The notes beneath the pieces were generated by a model that saw nothing but the letters and a program-made list of their open reading frames with translations, had not been told where the DNA came from and ran no database searches. A program made the position numbers and the translations under genes. Below are positions 18,911-26,567 of a DNA stretch of 64,000 nucleotides, piece after piece (position 1 is the stretch's first letter; every line of letters begins with the position of its first letter). The stretch spans positions 1,054,001 to 1,118,000 of the forward strand of contig CAWGSP010000001.1 of assembly GCA_963825335.1 (NCBI GenBank), in the 5' to 3' direction. Origin of the DNA: Methanobacterium_B sp963825335. GTDB taxonomy: Archaea; Methanobacteriota; Methanobacteria; Methanobacteriales; Methanobacteriaceae.

Positions 18911-19357
18911 CTAGGATAATTTGAGCTTAATTTCATTTAACATTTCATTCATTACTTCTTCCGGTATTTTTCGTTCCAATGGCTGTGGTATGTATCCAAA
19001 ATCTAGATCTTCAAATTTGACGTTAAGATATTCAGTCTCATGATCATAGCGCGGGATTAAATGCCAGTGAACTTGGGGATCTGGGTGTTCCTCGCGGAAT
19101 GCTGCATTTTTAAAACAGCTCCAATTGTAGAGTGTTGGTTCAAATATACTTTCAAGGGCAAATTCCATCATGGGTACAATCATGGAGAACTCCTGCCATT
19201 CTTGTGTACTGAGTCCAGATAAATTACTGCATTGTCGTTTAAGAGCAACTACGCATGTTCCAAGGTATCTTTGACTAGGTGCCAGAAAAATTGTCCAGTA
19301 ATCTTTTTCAACAATAGTTTCTCCAAATGTTCCTTTAGCACAATATTCGCATCTCAT
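18911..19357 (-). CDS. HIT family protein
   Basis: I start at 19357 (MRCEYCAKGTFGETIVEKDY) because a GTGAT ribosome binding site lies just upstream; the longer frame to 19414 adds an unconserved 19-residue extension. The 148-residue protein has an N-terminal CEYC zinc pair and the HIT-like motif PQVHWHLIPRYDHE (~107-120). The usual H-x-H-x-H triad reads Q-V-H-W-H, so the first His is Gln, while the catalytic middle His is kept. HIT enzymes hydrolyse dinucleoside polyphosphates or AMP adducts. Substrate unknown. Confidence 0.82.
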   Translation of the reverse strand: MRCEYCAKGTFGETIVEKDYWTIFLAPSQRYLGTCVVALKRQCSNLSGLSTQEWQEFSMIVPMMEFALESIFEPTLYNWSCFKNAAFREEHPDPQVHWHLIPRYDHETEYLNVKFEDLDFGYIPQPLERKIPEEVMNEMLNEIKLKLS

Positions 19358-19712
19358 GTTATCACTAAGAATATTATTCCTTTTACTGTTAAAATTTATT
19401 ATCATAATCAGCAAAATCCAGTCGGTGCAATATACATCAACACCTATTTTCTGGTCAAAATTGTTGGAAATTTCGAAAATTTTAAATTCCCATTAATTAA
19501 AACAATCTACTCCAATTAATTAATTATAAACCTTATAATACAAATTGAATAGCTTTATGATATCAATAGTTTATCTAAGCCATAATAATAGTGAATATTG
19601 AGTGTTATCCATAATATGATAATGTAAAAATTTTGGATAAAATAATAGATTTTGTTAGGATATTAACTTGATTTTGGAAATCATTATATATGACAAGAAA
19701 GGTCTTAACATT
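19358..19712. other. Divergent intergenic region, no gene seen
   Basis: The 355-bp AT-rich stretch lies between the HIT gene (minus) and the site-2 protease gene (plus). It should hold both promoters; TATA-like runs occur around 19500-19550. The extension frames of the flanking genes into this region lack coding character. Confidence 0.4.
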
Positions 19713-20348
19713 ATGGTAAATTTCACTGCTCGAGAGATCAGAGATATCGTGATCTCAATGCTGTTCATTTCGATCATATTTGCATATATTTTCAGTGGGG
19801 GAATAATTAACAGTAATAGTTTTATATTACTTATACCTGCACTGTTGATAGCTGTTGGTTTAGGTTTTGTCTTGCACGAGCTTGCTCACAAGTTTGTGGC
19901 TGTTCATTATGGGTTTTATGCCGAATTCAGAATGTGGTTTGAAGGATTGATCTTTGCACTTGTCACTGCTGTACTACTAAAATTCGTTTTTATAGCTCCA
20001 GGTGCTGTTTATATCCATGGTAATAACATTTCTACCGAAGAAAATGGAAAAATTTCAATTGCAGGGCCGTTGGTAAATATAGTGCTTGCTGTGATATTTT
20101 TCAGTTTAACTCCTTACGTATCACATAATGCAACCGATTTGTTAGGCCAATCTTTACAGTACATTTTCGCAGGACTGGTGTTTTACGGTTTCTTAATAAA
20201 CAGTTATTTAGCAGTTTTTAATCTGATCCCACTCGGGATATTTGACGGTGCAAAGGTTGTAAAATGGAATCCGTATATATGGGGGATCACATTCCTTGCT
20301 GCAATATATTTAGCATATCATGCCTACACTCTCCTACATTTCGTTTAA
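19713..20348 (+). CDS. Site-2 protease (M50) family membrane metalloprotease
   Basis: The start MVNFTAREIRDIVISMLFIS at 19713 is preceded by AAAGG; an upstream TTG gives 15 more residues that look unlike the family. The 211-residue protein has six hydrophobic segments. The zinc motif HELAH sits in the third (~54-58: VLHELAHKFVAVHYG), and the second motif NLIPLGIFDGAKVV near residue 172 supplies the NxxPxxxxDG aspartate. M50 proteases cut within membranes, releasing regulators or removing signal remnants. The gene stands alone; its substrate is not evident. Confidence 0.88.
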   Translation: MVNFTAREIRDIVISMLFISIIFAYIFSGGIINSNSFILLIPALLIAVGLGFVLHELAHKFVAVHYGFYAEFRMWFEGLIFALVTAVLLKFVFIAPGAVYIHGNNISTEENGKISIAGPLVNIVLAVIFFSLTPYVSHNATDLLGQSLQYIFAGLVFYGFLINSYLAVFNLIPLGIFDGAKVVKWNPYIWGITFLAAIYLAYHAYTLLHFV

Positions 20349-20495
20349 TACTCAATTTTTTTTAAGATGATTTATCAAAAATAATATTAGTCAACAAATT
20401 TAACCTAAATTATACGATCCAAATGTAGTAACAAAATTGTTTAAATAAATATTTAAACCGATAAGATATCAAATTTAAATTTAACCGTGATTCAT

Positions 20496-21698
20496 ATGTT
20501 CAAAGAAGTACCAATAAAATATTTTGGATGCACTCACAGGGCTATATCCCCAGAACAGACCATAATAAATGTTCAATCCAAACTCAGGACTGCGGGAGTT
20601 ACACGGGTTGCTGATATTACCCACCTCGATCGAGTCGGCATTCCAGTATATTCAGCTATCAGACCAGATGCTGCGGAAGGTGCCGTGAGTATATATGCTG
20701 GGAAAGGTGCAACAAAATCTCAGGCCAAAGCATCGGCAATAATGGAATCATTTGAACGTTATTCTGCAGAACAAAGCCAAACTCACCAAAATAAAATGAT
20801 CACAGGGGTTTTTGAAGGATCTGGAAACGATTTAGATCGGTATATAAGTCCTTCCGCACTGATCCTGCCAAGGTTAAATTTCGATCCCGAAACTGCAGAA
20901 CTTGAGTGGATACAATGCACAAATATTAGTGATGACAGTGAAGTATTAGTGCCGGCAAATGCAATTTATCACCCATACACTCCAGATAATGGTGTTAAAC
21001 TTTTCCAATCAAACACAAACGGCCTGGCATCGGGCAACAAACTAGAAGAAGCTGTTTTTCATGGGATGATGGAAGTTGTTGAGAGGGATGCATGGAGCAT
21101 CTACGAATCGAAACATCAGCTTAAACCAGATATTAACTGTGATAACACCGAAAACTTGCTGATAAAAAATATTCTCGCTATGTTCGAAGAAGCAGGAATA
21201 AGCATAAAAATTGTAGACTTAACAGCCGATATTGAAATAAATACAGTTGCAGCTGTTTCTGATGACACTATTCTTAAAGACCCTGCACTGCTAACATTGG
21301 GTGTTGGAACTCATTTAGACCCTGAAATAGCAGTTATACGTGCACTTACCGAAGTAGCCCAAAGTAGGGCCACTCAAATCCACGGAACTAGGGAGGATAC
21401 GACGCGGGCAGTGTTCATGAGGAAGGCAGGATACGACAGAATGAAAAGAATAAATAAACATTGGTTCGGAGAAACAGAAAATTCAATTGAACTAGCTGAT
21501 ATTAAAAATTTATCAACCACCTCCTTTAAAGGCGATATCGAGACATCAAAAAACTTACTTAACAAACATGGATTTAAGGACATATTATATGCTGATCTCA
21601 CCAGGCCGGAGATAGAAATTCCAGTTGTAAGGGTATTAATTCCGGGATTAGAATTATACTCATTAGATCCTGAAAGGTCTGGTAAACGCCTATTATAA
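20496..21698 (+). CDS. ycaO: YcaO-type McrA-glycine thioamidation protein
   Basis: The ATG at 20496 (MFKEVPIKYFGCTHRAISPE) has a GTGAT ribosome binding site that itself contains the alternative GTG start at 20487. The 400-residue protein has the YcaO ATP-binding fold: KGATKSQAKASAIMESFERY (~76-95), a later EEAVFHGMMEVVERDAWSIY (~181-200) and RALTEVAQSRATQI (~280-293). In methanogens YcaO installs the thioglycine of methyl-coenzyme M reductase subunit McrA, using ATP and a sulfide source. No TfuA partner gene is adjacent here. Confidence 0.9.
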   Translation: MFKEVPIKYFGCTHRAISPEQTIINVQSKLRTAGVTRVADITHLDRVGIPVYSAIRPDAAEGAVSIYAGKGATKSQAKASAIMESFERYSAEQSQTHQNKMITGVFEGSGNDLDRYISPSALILPRLNFDPETAELEWIQCTNISDDSEVLVPANAIYHPYTPDNGVKLFQSNTNGLASGNKLEEAVFHGMMEVVERDAWSIYESKHQLKPDINCDNTENLLIKNILAMFEEAGISIKIVDLTADIEINTVAAVSDDTILKDPALLTLGVGTHLDPEIAVIRALTEVAQSRATQIHGTREDTTRAVFMRKAGYDRMKRINKHWFGETENSIELADIKNLSTTSFKGDIETSKNLLNKHGFKDILYADLTRPEIEIPVVRVLIPGLELYSLDPERSGKRLL

Positions 21699-21834
21699 AC
21701 ATAAATAAAGTAATGCAGTGATTGATATCATTGCTTAATGAATTAAATTTATCATTATAAAAAAATAAACTGATACAAGAGTTTTTATCTTTTTTTTGGA
21801 TTAAAATTAATAATTAGTGCAGAACGGTGAAAGA

Positions 21835-22176
21835 ATGAAACAAGTCATAGTAATGAGGGCAGATCTTAATATGAGCCGGGGTAAAATAGCAGCCCAGGCA
21901 TGTCACGCTAGTTTAGGAGCTTACAAAAAAACAGATGATAGTGTTAGGAAAAAATGGGAATCAGAAGGTGAAAAAAAAGTTGTCCTGAAAGTGAAAGATC
22001 TTGAGGAGCTCTTTGAAATATACGAACTTGTTAAAGTCACCAAACTACCGATTTACTTGGTATACGATGCCGGACACACCGAACTGCCCAAGTCAACAGT
22101 AACATGCCTGGGTATAGGGCCCGATGAGGAAGAGAAAATAGACAAAATAACCCAGGACCTTAAACTACTGAAATAA
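21835..22176 (+). CDS. pth2: Peptidyl-tRNA hydrolase, archaeal Pth2
   Basis: The 113-residue protein begins MKQVIVMRADLNMSRGKIAA with QACHASL following, the Pth2 catalytic-site signature. It continues with KKVVLKVKDLEELFEIYELV, YLVYDAGHTELPKSTVTCLG and a conserved IGPDEEEKID tail. It releases stalled peptides from tRNA. A GGTGA ribosome binding site 4 bases upstream decides the start; the longer frame from 21817 would include that site. It leads a cluster with the kinase, zinc ribbon and aEF-1beta genes. Confidence 0.96.
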   Translation: MKQVIVMRADLNMSRGKIAAQACHASLGAYKKTDDSVRKKWESEGEKKVVLKVKDLEELFEIYELVKVTKLPIYLVYDAGHTELPKSTVTCLGIGPDEEEKIDKITQDLKLLK

Positions 22177-22182
22177 TAAAGG

Positions 22183-22866
22183 ATGGAAAATATGGATTGG
22201 GTTGTAAAACTCGGTGGAAGTCTATTCCCTGAGAAAGCTATAGGATTATGCGAAGCATTGGCGGCTTTGAATAAATCAGATGGAAAATCGGCACCAAGAA
22301 TTCTCATCTTATGCGGAGGCGGAATATTTGCCGATAAAATAAGGGAATACGACGTAGATGTTCATTTTTCTGATGATGGCAATCATGCTGCTGCAATACT
22401 CTGCATGGACATAATAGGTACGTTGTTAGCAGATAAGGTTGAAGGTTTAAGAACTGTAAATTCAATCGATGAGATCGAATCGATCGCAGACCAAGGAAAA
22501 ATTCCTGTTTTTATTCCATCATCACATATGGAGCTCATGGATCCACTCGAACATTCCTGGAGAGTAAGCTCAGATTCAATTGCATTATATTTATCAAATT
22601 TGATCGAGGCCAAACTATTAATAGCAACAGATGTAGATGGAATATACACGCATGATCCATGCTATGATGGTGCGAAACTTATAAAAAATATAAGTGCAAA
22701 AAAACTACTAAATTTTGGTGAAACATCAGTTGATGAATTTTTACCCGAGCTTTTAATCAAATACAAATCTGAATGCTACGTTGTAAACGGCAAACACCCT
22801 GATAGGGTAATATCGATTATAAAAGATAAAAGTTCTGAATATACACTTATTGGAGGAATTAAATGA
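22183..22866 (+). CDS. mfnE: Amino acid kinase family protein, MfnE-like (methanofuran synthesis)
   Basis: The 227-residue protein opens WVVKLGGSLF (~5-14, kinase glycine loop) and has LILCGGGIFADKIRE (~40-54), DSIALYLSNLIEAKLLIATD with VDGIYT after it (~130-155) and a C-terminal YVVNGKHPDRV. This is the amino acid kinase fold. Methanogen members of this size beside pth2 are MfnE, which phosphorylates aminomethylfuran-methyl phosphate to the diphosphate before condensation with tyramine. The gene follows pth2 by 6 bp and overlaps the zinc ribbon start (ATGA). The specific reaction is inferred from family and context. Confidence 0.78.
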   Translation: MENMDWVVKLGGSLFPEKAIGLCEALAALNKSDGKSAPRILILCGGGIFADKIREYDVDVHFSDDGNHAAAILCMDIIGTLLADKVEGLRTVNSIDEIESIADQGKIPVFIPSSHMELMDPLEHSWRVSSDSIALYLSNLIEAKLLIATDVDGIYTHDPCYDGAKLIKNISAKKLLNFGETSVDEFLPELLIKYKSECYVVNGKHPDRVISIIKDKSSEYTLIGGIK

Positions 22867-23024
22867 AGAAAGTAAAATGTACATCCTGTAAACAGGAAAT
22901 ATCACCAGTGGAAAACTATGTCAAGTTTCCATGTCCAGAATGCGAGAAAACGCTCTACAGATGCCAGAAATGCAGAACTTTCGGACATCTATACCAGTGT
23001 GAATGTGGTTTCAAAGGGCCATAA
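22863..23024 (+). CDS. Small zinc-ribbon protein, HVO_2753-like
   Basis: The 53-residue protein (MKKVKCTSCKQEISPVENYV...) has four CxxC-type pairs: CTSC (6-9), CPEC (24-27), CQKC (34-37) and C-x-C (46, 48), enough for two zinc sites. This small two-zinc protein is widespread in archaea and usually sits just upstream of aEF-1beta, as here. The start ATG overlaps the mfnE stop (ATGA), so translation is coupled. A role in RNA binding or translation is inferred from context. Confidence 0.88.
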   Translation: MKKVKCTSCKQEISPVENYVKFPCPECEKTLYRCQKCRTFGHLYQCECGFKGP

Positions 23025-23135
23025 ATTTTACATCCTTTTTACAAAATTTTGTGATATAACTTAAATTCATTACAAATTAACATTAACAACCTTAAATAGA
23101 CCTTTTTAAGGGATTGAAGTTAAGGAGGCAGAATA

Positions 23136-23405
23136 ATGGGAGAAGTAGTAGCTACTATAAAGTTAATGCCTGAAAGTCCTGAAATGGATTTGGCAAAAGT
23201 TAAAGCAGAAATTGAAAGTTCGATACCGGATAATACCGAATTACACAGTATTGAGGAAGATCCGATAGCATTTGGTCTTGTTGCACTCAATGTGATGGTT
23301 ATAGTTGATGATGCTGAAGGTGGAACTGAACAGGTCGAAGAAAATTTTTCTAAGATCGATCAAGTTGCCAGTGTCGAAGTTGTTGATGTAAGAAGGCTCA
23401 TGTAA
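23136..23405 (+). CDS. ef1b: Translation elongation factor aEF-1beta
   Basis: The 89-residue protein (MGEVVATIKLMPESPEMDLA...) has the aEF-1beta pattern including IEEDPIAFGLVALNVMVIVD and the ending QVASVEVVDVRRLM. It is the guanine nucleotide exchange factor for aEF-1alpha. The ribosome binding site GGAGG precedes the ATG, and a TATA-like CTTAAATAG lies at 23091, so it has its own promoter in addition to the upstream cluster. Confidence 0.97.
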   Translation: MGEVVATIKLMPESPEMDLAKVKAEIESSIPDNTELHSIEEDPIAFGLVALNVMVIVDDAEGGTEQVEENFSKIDQVASVEVVDVRRLM

Positions 23406-23553
23406 ATAGCCTTCAAACTCAAATTAATCGAAAATTTGTTTTTAGGTTCAGAAATTTATTATGGGCCTGTTTTTGAAATTTAAATTTTTTTTTGAAATAC
23501 TATTTTATTTTACCTTTTTGATTATTAAAATCAAACTAATTCTTGTTTGATGG

Positions 23554-23955
23554 TTAAATCGGCGTGTAATATGTTCTACGCAGTTCTCGCAGTTCTTGTT
23601 CACGTTCAACATCTTCATCAGCTTCAATTTTACAACAATCCTCTGCTTTCCCGTTTTTGCAAAAATATGCAGGGGCTTTCCTAACTTCCAGGTCATATTC
23701 CTTCCAAATTTTACATTTTTTGCATTGGCATTCCTCATGAAAGTCTAGATCATCGCAGATAGTTGGGCCCTTTGCACAGTAAACTTTGGGTACTCTGTCT
23801 TTATCTAACATAACGCCACTATCTATGTCTATGGAATGACCAATTTCTTCCATCATCTTTAATTGATCATTTACACACGAACTGTTTGCCTGAACCGGAC
23901 ATTCGGAACACAGACACTTCTCCATATTTTTCTGGTCAAAATCTATTTTTAGCAT
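23554..23955 (-). CDS. Cysteine-rich DUF2769-type protein
   Basis: The 133-residue protein contains 13 cysteines in motifs CLCSECPVQANSSC (14-27), YCAKGPTICDD, CQCKKCKIW and YFCKNGKAEDCC. The pattern fits DUF2769, a methanogen-enriched cysteine-rich family thought to bind metal. Function unknown. A GGTGA ribosome binding site precedes the ATG. It stands alone, convergent with aEF-1beta. Confidence 0.78.
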   Translation of the reverse strand: MLKIDFDQKNMEKCLCSECPVQANSSCVNDQLKMMEEIGHSIDIDSGVMLDKDRVPKVYCAKGPTICDDLDFHEECQCKKCKIWKEYDLEVRKAPAYFCKNGKAEDCCKIEADEDVEREQELRELRRTYYTPI

Positions 23956-24270
23956 TATTGTTCACCGAATTAAATTATTGTATATGATAGTACTTGGAAC
24001 TGATCCTATTTATACCTAAAGTGAATTATTTTACACTTGAAGTGTACGTCTGATCAATTTTCGTCCCATTTAAAAACTGCTCAAAATTTGACAATAACTT
24101 GTGATAACCATATTAAGTATAATTATCAAATATTAATGATTTTGATGTATTTAGGTGTTCGATAATAAGTATTAATTGGCATTGTAAACTTATTGAAGAT
24201 TCTTCTACATTTTAATACTAATATCAAAAATAATATTAATGTCGATTGGCATAGTTAATACGGTGATTGA
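23956..24270. promoter_or_regulatory. Divergent intergenic region upstream of the split permease
   Basis: The 315-bp AT-rich stretch separates the DUF2769 gene (minus) from the permease remnant (plus). It carries a GGTGA ribosome binding site at 24262-24266 for the permease and no separate gene. It should hold both promoters. Confidence 0.45.
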
Positions 24271-25203
24271 ATTTTTGAACTACTGTTTGCATGTTTGATA
24301 GGTGTACTCTGTGGTACGTTTACAGGCATAATACCGGGTGTACATGTCAACACAATTGGTGCTTTTCTTTTTGCATCTTCTAACTTCCTGTTAAATTCTA
24401 TGTCACCCGAAGTTCTTGCTGTATTCTTGATATCGATGTCAATTTCTCATTCAATGATAGATTTCATTCCAACCATGTTTTTAGGAGTACCTGAAGAAGG
24501 TACGGTGTTATCTGTGTTGCCAGGTCATTATTTCATGCTTCGTGGAAGGGGAAGAGAAGCAATAAGATTTGTTACAATAGGTGGGTTTGGTTCTTTGATG
24601 GTTACAATAATCATATTCCCAATGTTTGCATTACTAATGCCTCCTTTATACACCTCACTCAAGCCGTTTATATGGATAATTTTAGTTTCGGTTGTAATTT
24701 TCACAATATTCAGACTGAACAAAAATAAAAACAAGATGTTTTGTTCGGGTATTATTTTCATTTTTTCAGGGATCATGGGGTGGGTGGTTTTAAACACTCC
24801 GATATCATCCAATCTTTCACTTATTGCTATGTTTTCTGGACTTTTTGGAGTAAGCACTCTTATTTACAGCATCTCACAGAACTCTGCTGTACCCAAACAA
24901 GACAAATTTCATGGTATTAAAATTGATCAAAAAATATTACGAGGAATATTTGCAGGAGGCATAGCTGGAAGTATCTTAGGATTTTTACCTGGAATGGGGC
25001 CGTCCCAAGGGGTTATATTGGCACAGGGATTAAGTGGAAGCGGGGATATAGGGAAAAATAGGGAAGGATTTTTGGTTTCAATGAGCGGGGTTAATGTATC
25101 CGATGCATTATTCTCGCTCATGGCCATATATTTAATAGGTAATCCAAGAAGCGGAATTGTATTAATCCCTATCCTTAACCACACATTTGGTATATCATTT
25201 TAA
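24271..25203 (+). pseudogene. TctA-like membrane permease, 5' fragment split by element insertion
   Basis: The frame FELLFACLIGVLCGTFTGII continues through multi-helix sequence typical of archaeal TctA-like (tripartite tricarboxylate transporter) permeases, with the PGVHVNTIGAFL and GFLPGMGPSQGVI glycine-proline motifs. It runs to IGNPRSG at the element junction (25154) and then 16 element-encoded residues to a stop at 25203. The rest of the gene lies at 45367-45741. At the position 4 bases after the GGTGA site the codon is ATT, where ATG would be expected from the identical spacing at 2554; either ATT is used or the start codon has mutated. The fragment lacks the last membrane helices and is probably non-functional. 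Confidence 0.85.
25144..25159 (+). repeat. attL core site
   Basis: CCAAGAAGCGG plus AATTG. The first 11 bases equal those at attR, then one mismatch (A versus T), then ATTG again. It sits inside the codons for PRSGI of the permease. Confidence 0.85.
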
Positions 25204-25675
25204 GTAAAATATTATTACTTATCTAATTAAATTACTAAAATGTTCAGGTCAATATAGTTATGATTTGCAAATATCCACTTTCCGATCATTTATTTTAATT
25301 TATAAGATATTCAACCACATTTTTCCTAAAATTGCTTGTTAGCTTAATACATCATTTTATAGCTCTTTAAAAAAGTGAAAGGAAGCTTGTAATGAGAAAG
25401 TTCGATCTTCTTCAAATGTCGGATATGTATAATAATTCTCATTGCTTAGGCAAAACGTTTCCTAAAACAGTTATTATGTAAGATAGCTATCCCACAAACC
25501 ATCATAACAAAATGCCGAACTTGTGGATCTATATAACTTTGGTCTAGGTTATTCACTGATATATATAATATTTTATTCAATTCCAGTTTTAAGGGTGTAT
25601 TTTGAATCATTTAATTACTAATTCTTTGTAATAATTTTAAATAACAAGAAAAATTGATTTTGTGGGGAGATTTAA
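25204..25675. other. Element left end, noncoding, start of repeat field
   Basis: No convincing gene. A 29-codon frame at 25392-25481 has a fair ribosome binding site (AGGAAG) but no recognisable features. The first copy of the ATGATTTG...ATCCACT repeat lies at 25258-25281. Confidence 0.45.
25258..25281 (+). repeat. Direct repeat copy 1 (ATGATTTG-n-TATCCACTTT)
   Basis: ATGATTTGCAAATATCCACT is matched by copies at 26072 and 26464. The consensus is TNATGATTTG, 3-4 variable bases, AGTATCCACTNT. Confidence 0.65.
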
Positions 25676-25732
25676 ATTAGTAGTAAAATTAATAATAAAT
25701 TAGAACAAGAACCAGATTATGAAGCTATAATA

Positions 25733-25969
25733 ATGAGTATAAAAGAAAGATCTAAAGGAAATTGGATAAATGAATATGATAACTTAAAACAACTATGGAA
25801 GGATGGATTGATAGGTAAAAAGGAATTAGAAGATCGTTTAGGAGAATTAGGCATTCCAGATAGCAAAAGCATGGGGCAAATCAGAACATTTAGAAGAATT
25901 TATACATGTTCGAATTCTAATAAGAGAAAAAGTGAAAAAACAATCATTCGAATCTACCCAAAAAAATAG
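25733..25969 (+). CDS. Small hypothetical element protein
   Basis: The 78-residue frame from the first ATG reads MSIKERSKGNWINEYDNLKQ, with a charged helical body and a basic tail. No family is recognised; it could be a small DNA-binding protein. The frame continues upstream without a stop to an ATT at 25676, which lies 6 bases after a strong GGGGAG ribosome binding site. A near-cognate ATT start giving 97 residues is therefore possible. Coding status is supported by that site and by length only. Confidence 0.5.
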   Translation: MSIKERSKGNWINEYDNLKQLWKDGLIGKKELEDRLGELGIPDSKSMGQIRTFRRIYTCSNSNKRKSEKTIIRIYPKK

Positions 25970-26071
25970 GAATATGCAAATAATTTATGACTGACTATTC
26001 AATAGTTGCTACTAGGAAATGATGTTGAGTTACCAATGGAGTGCAATAGAATAGTATGTAGGCAACATACG

Positions 26072-26097
26072 TTCATGATTTGCTAAGTATCCACTAT
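26072..26097 (+). repeat. Direct repeat copy 2
   Basis: TTCATGATTTGCTAAGTATC continues with CACTAT. Same consensus as copies 1 and 3; preceded by GGCAACATACG. Confidence 0.65.
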
Positions 26098-26463
26098 TGA
26101 CCAATTTATTTTTTATTTTGATCCATAAATTCCCTAATATTGCATTTAAAATGGAGAGAATTTTGAAGATGAAACTATATGTTGGACCATTCATATTAAA
26201 AATAATATACACTTGATTAACAGCAGCCATCAGTAAATAACTTCCACACATTAATCTACACGAATAAATGAATGTATCTATGAGTAAGTACAATCATTTA
26301 TATATAGATCTGTTAATGAAATGTTTGATCTAGTCAATTGTTGTATGTTAGTTAAAATAAAAGAATTTGAAAGTTTATGCAAAACAATGCTCATTTGGAA
26401 GTCTTTGATGAAAGTTATAATATTAGTGTTAATTTTATAATTAAGTTGAGTGCAGGAAATAAC

Positions 26464-26490
26464 GTCATGATTTGGTTAGTATCCACTTTA
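26464..26490 (+). repeat. Direct repeat copy 3
   Basis: GTCATGATTTGGTTAGTATC continues with CACTTTA. It ends about 80 bp from the 3' end of the CheB-CheR hybrid gene. Confidence 0.65.
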
Positions 26491-26567
26491 TAGAATTTAA
26501 TTATTCTAATATTATAAATTGTAACGAAATGTTAAAGCAAAAATATTTCAATTGAATGTACCCTATA

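Larger units (their letters stand above)
25970..26567. other. Noncoding region with two repeat copies
   Basis: The 598-bp stretch carries direct repeat copies 2 and 3 and an AATGAATGTATCTATGAG segment (26268-26285) related to the long repeats at 32642 and 34024. An 87-codon minus-strand frame here (26030-26293) overlaps repeat copy 2 and looks non-coding. Confidence 0.5.

Noticed and set aside
25392..25481. 29-codon frame MRKFDLLQMSDMYNNSHCLG... with AGGAAG upstream
   Set aside because: Possible, but short, without any feature or neighbour context; kept only as a note.
26030..26293. 87-codon minus-strand frame in the element
   Set aside because: It overlaps direct repeat copy 2, lacks a ribosome binding site and has an unbalanced hydrophobic/aromatic composition; more likely chance in AT-rich DNA.
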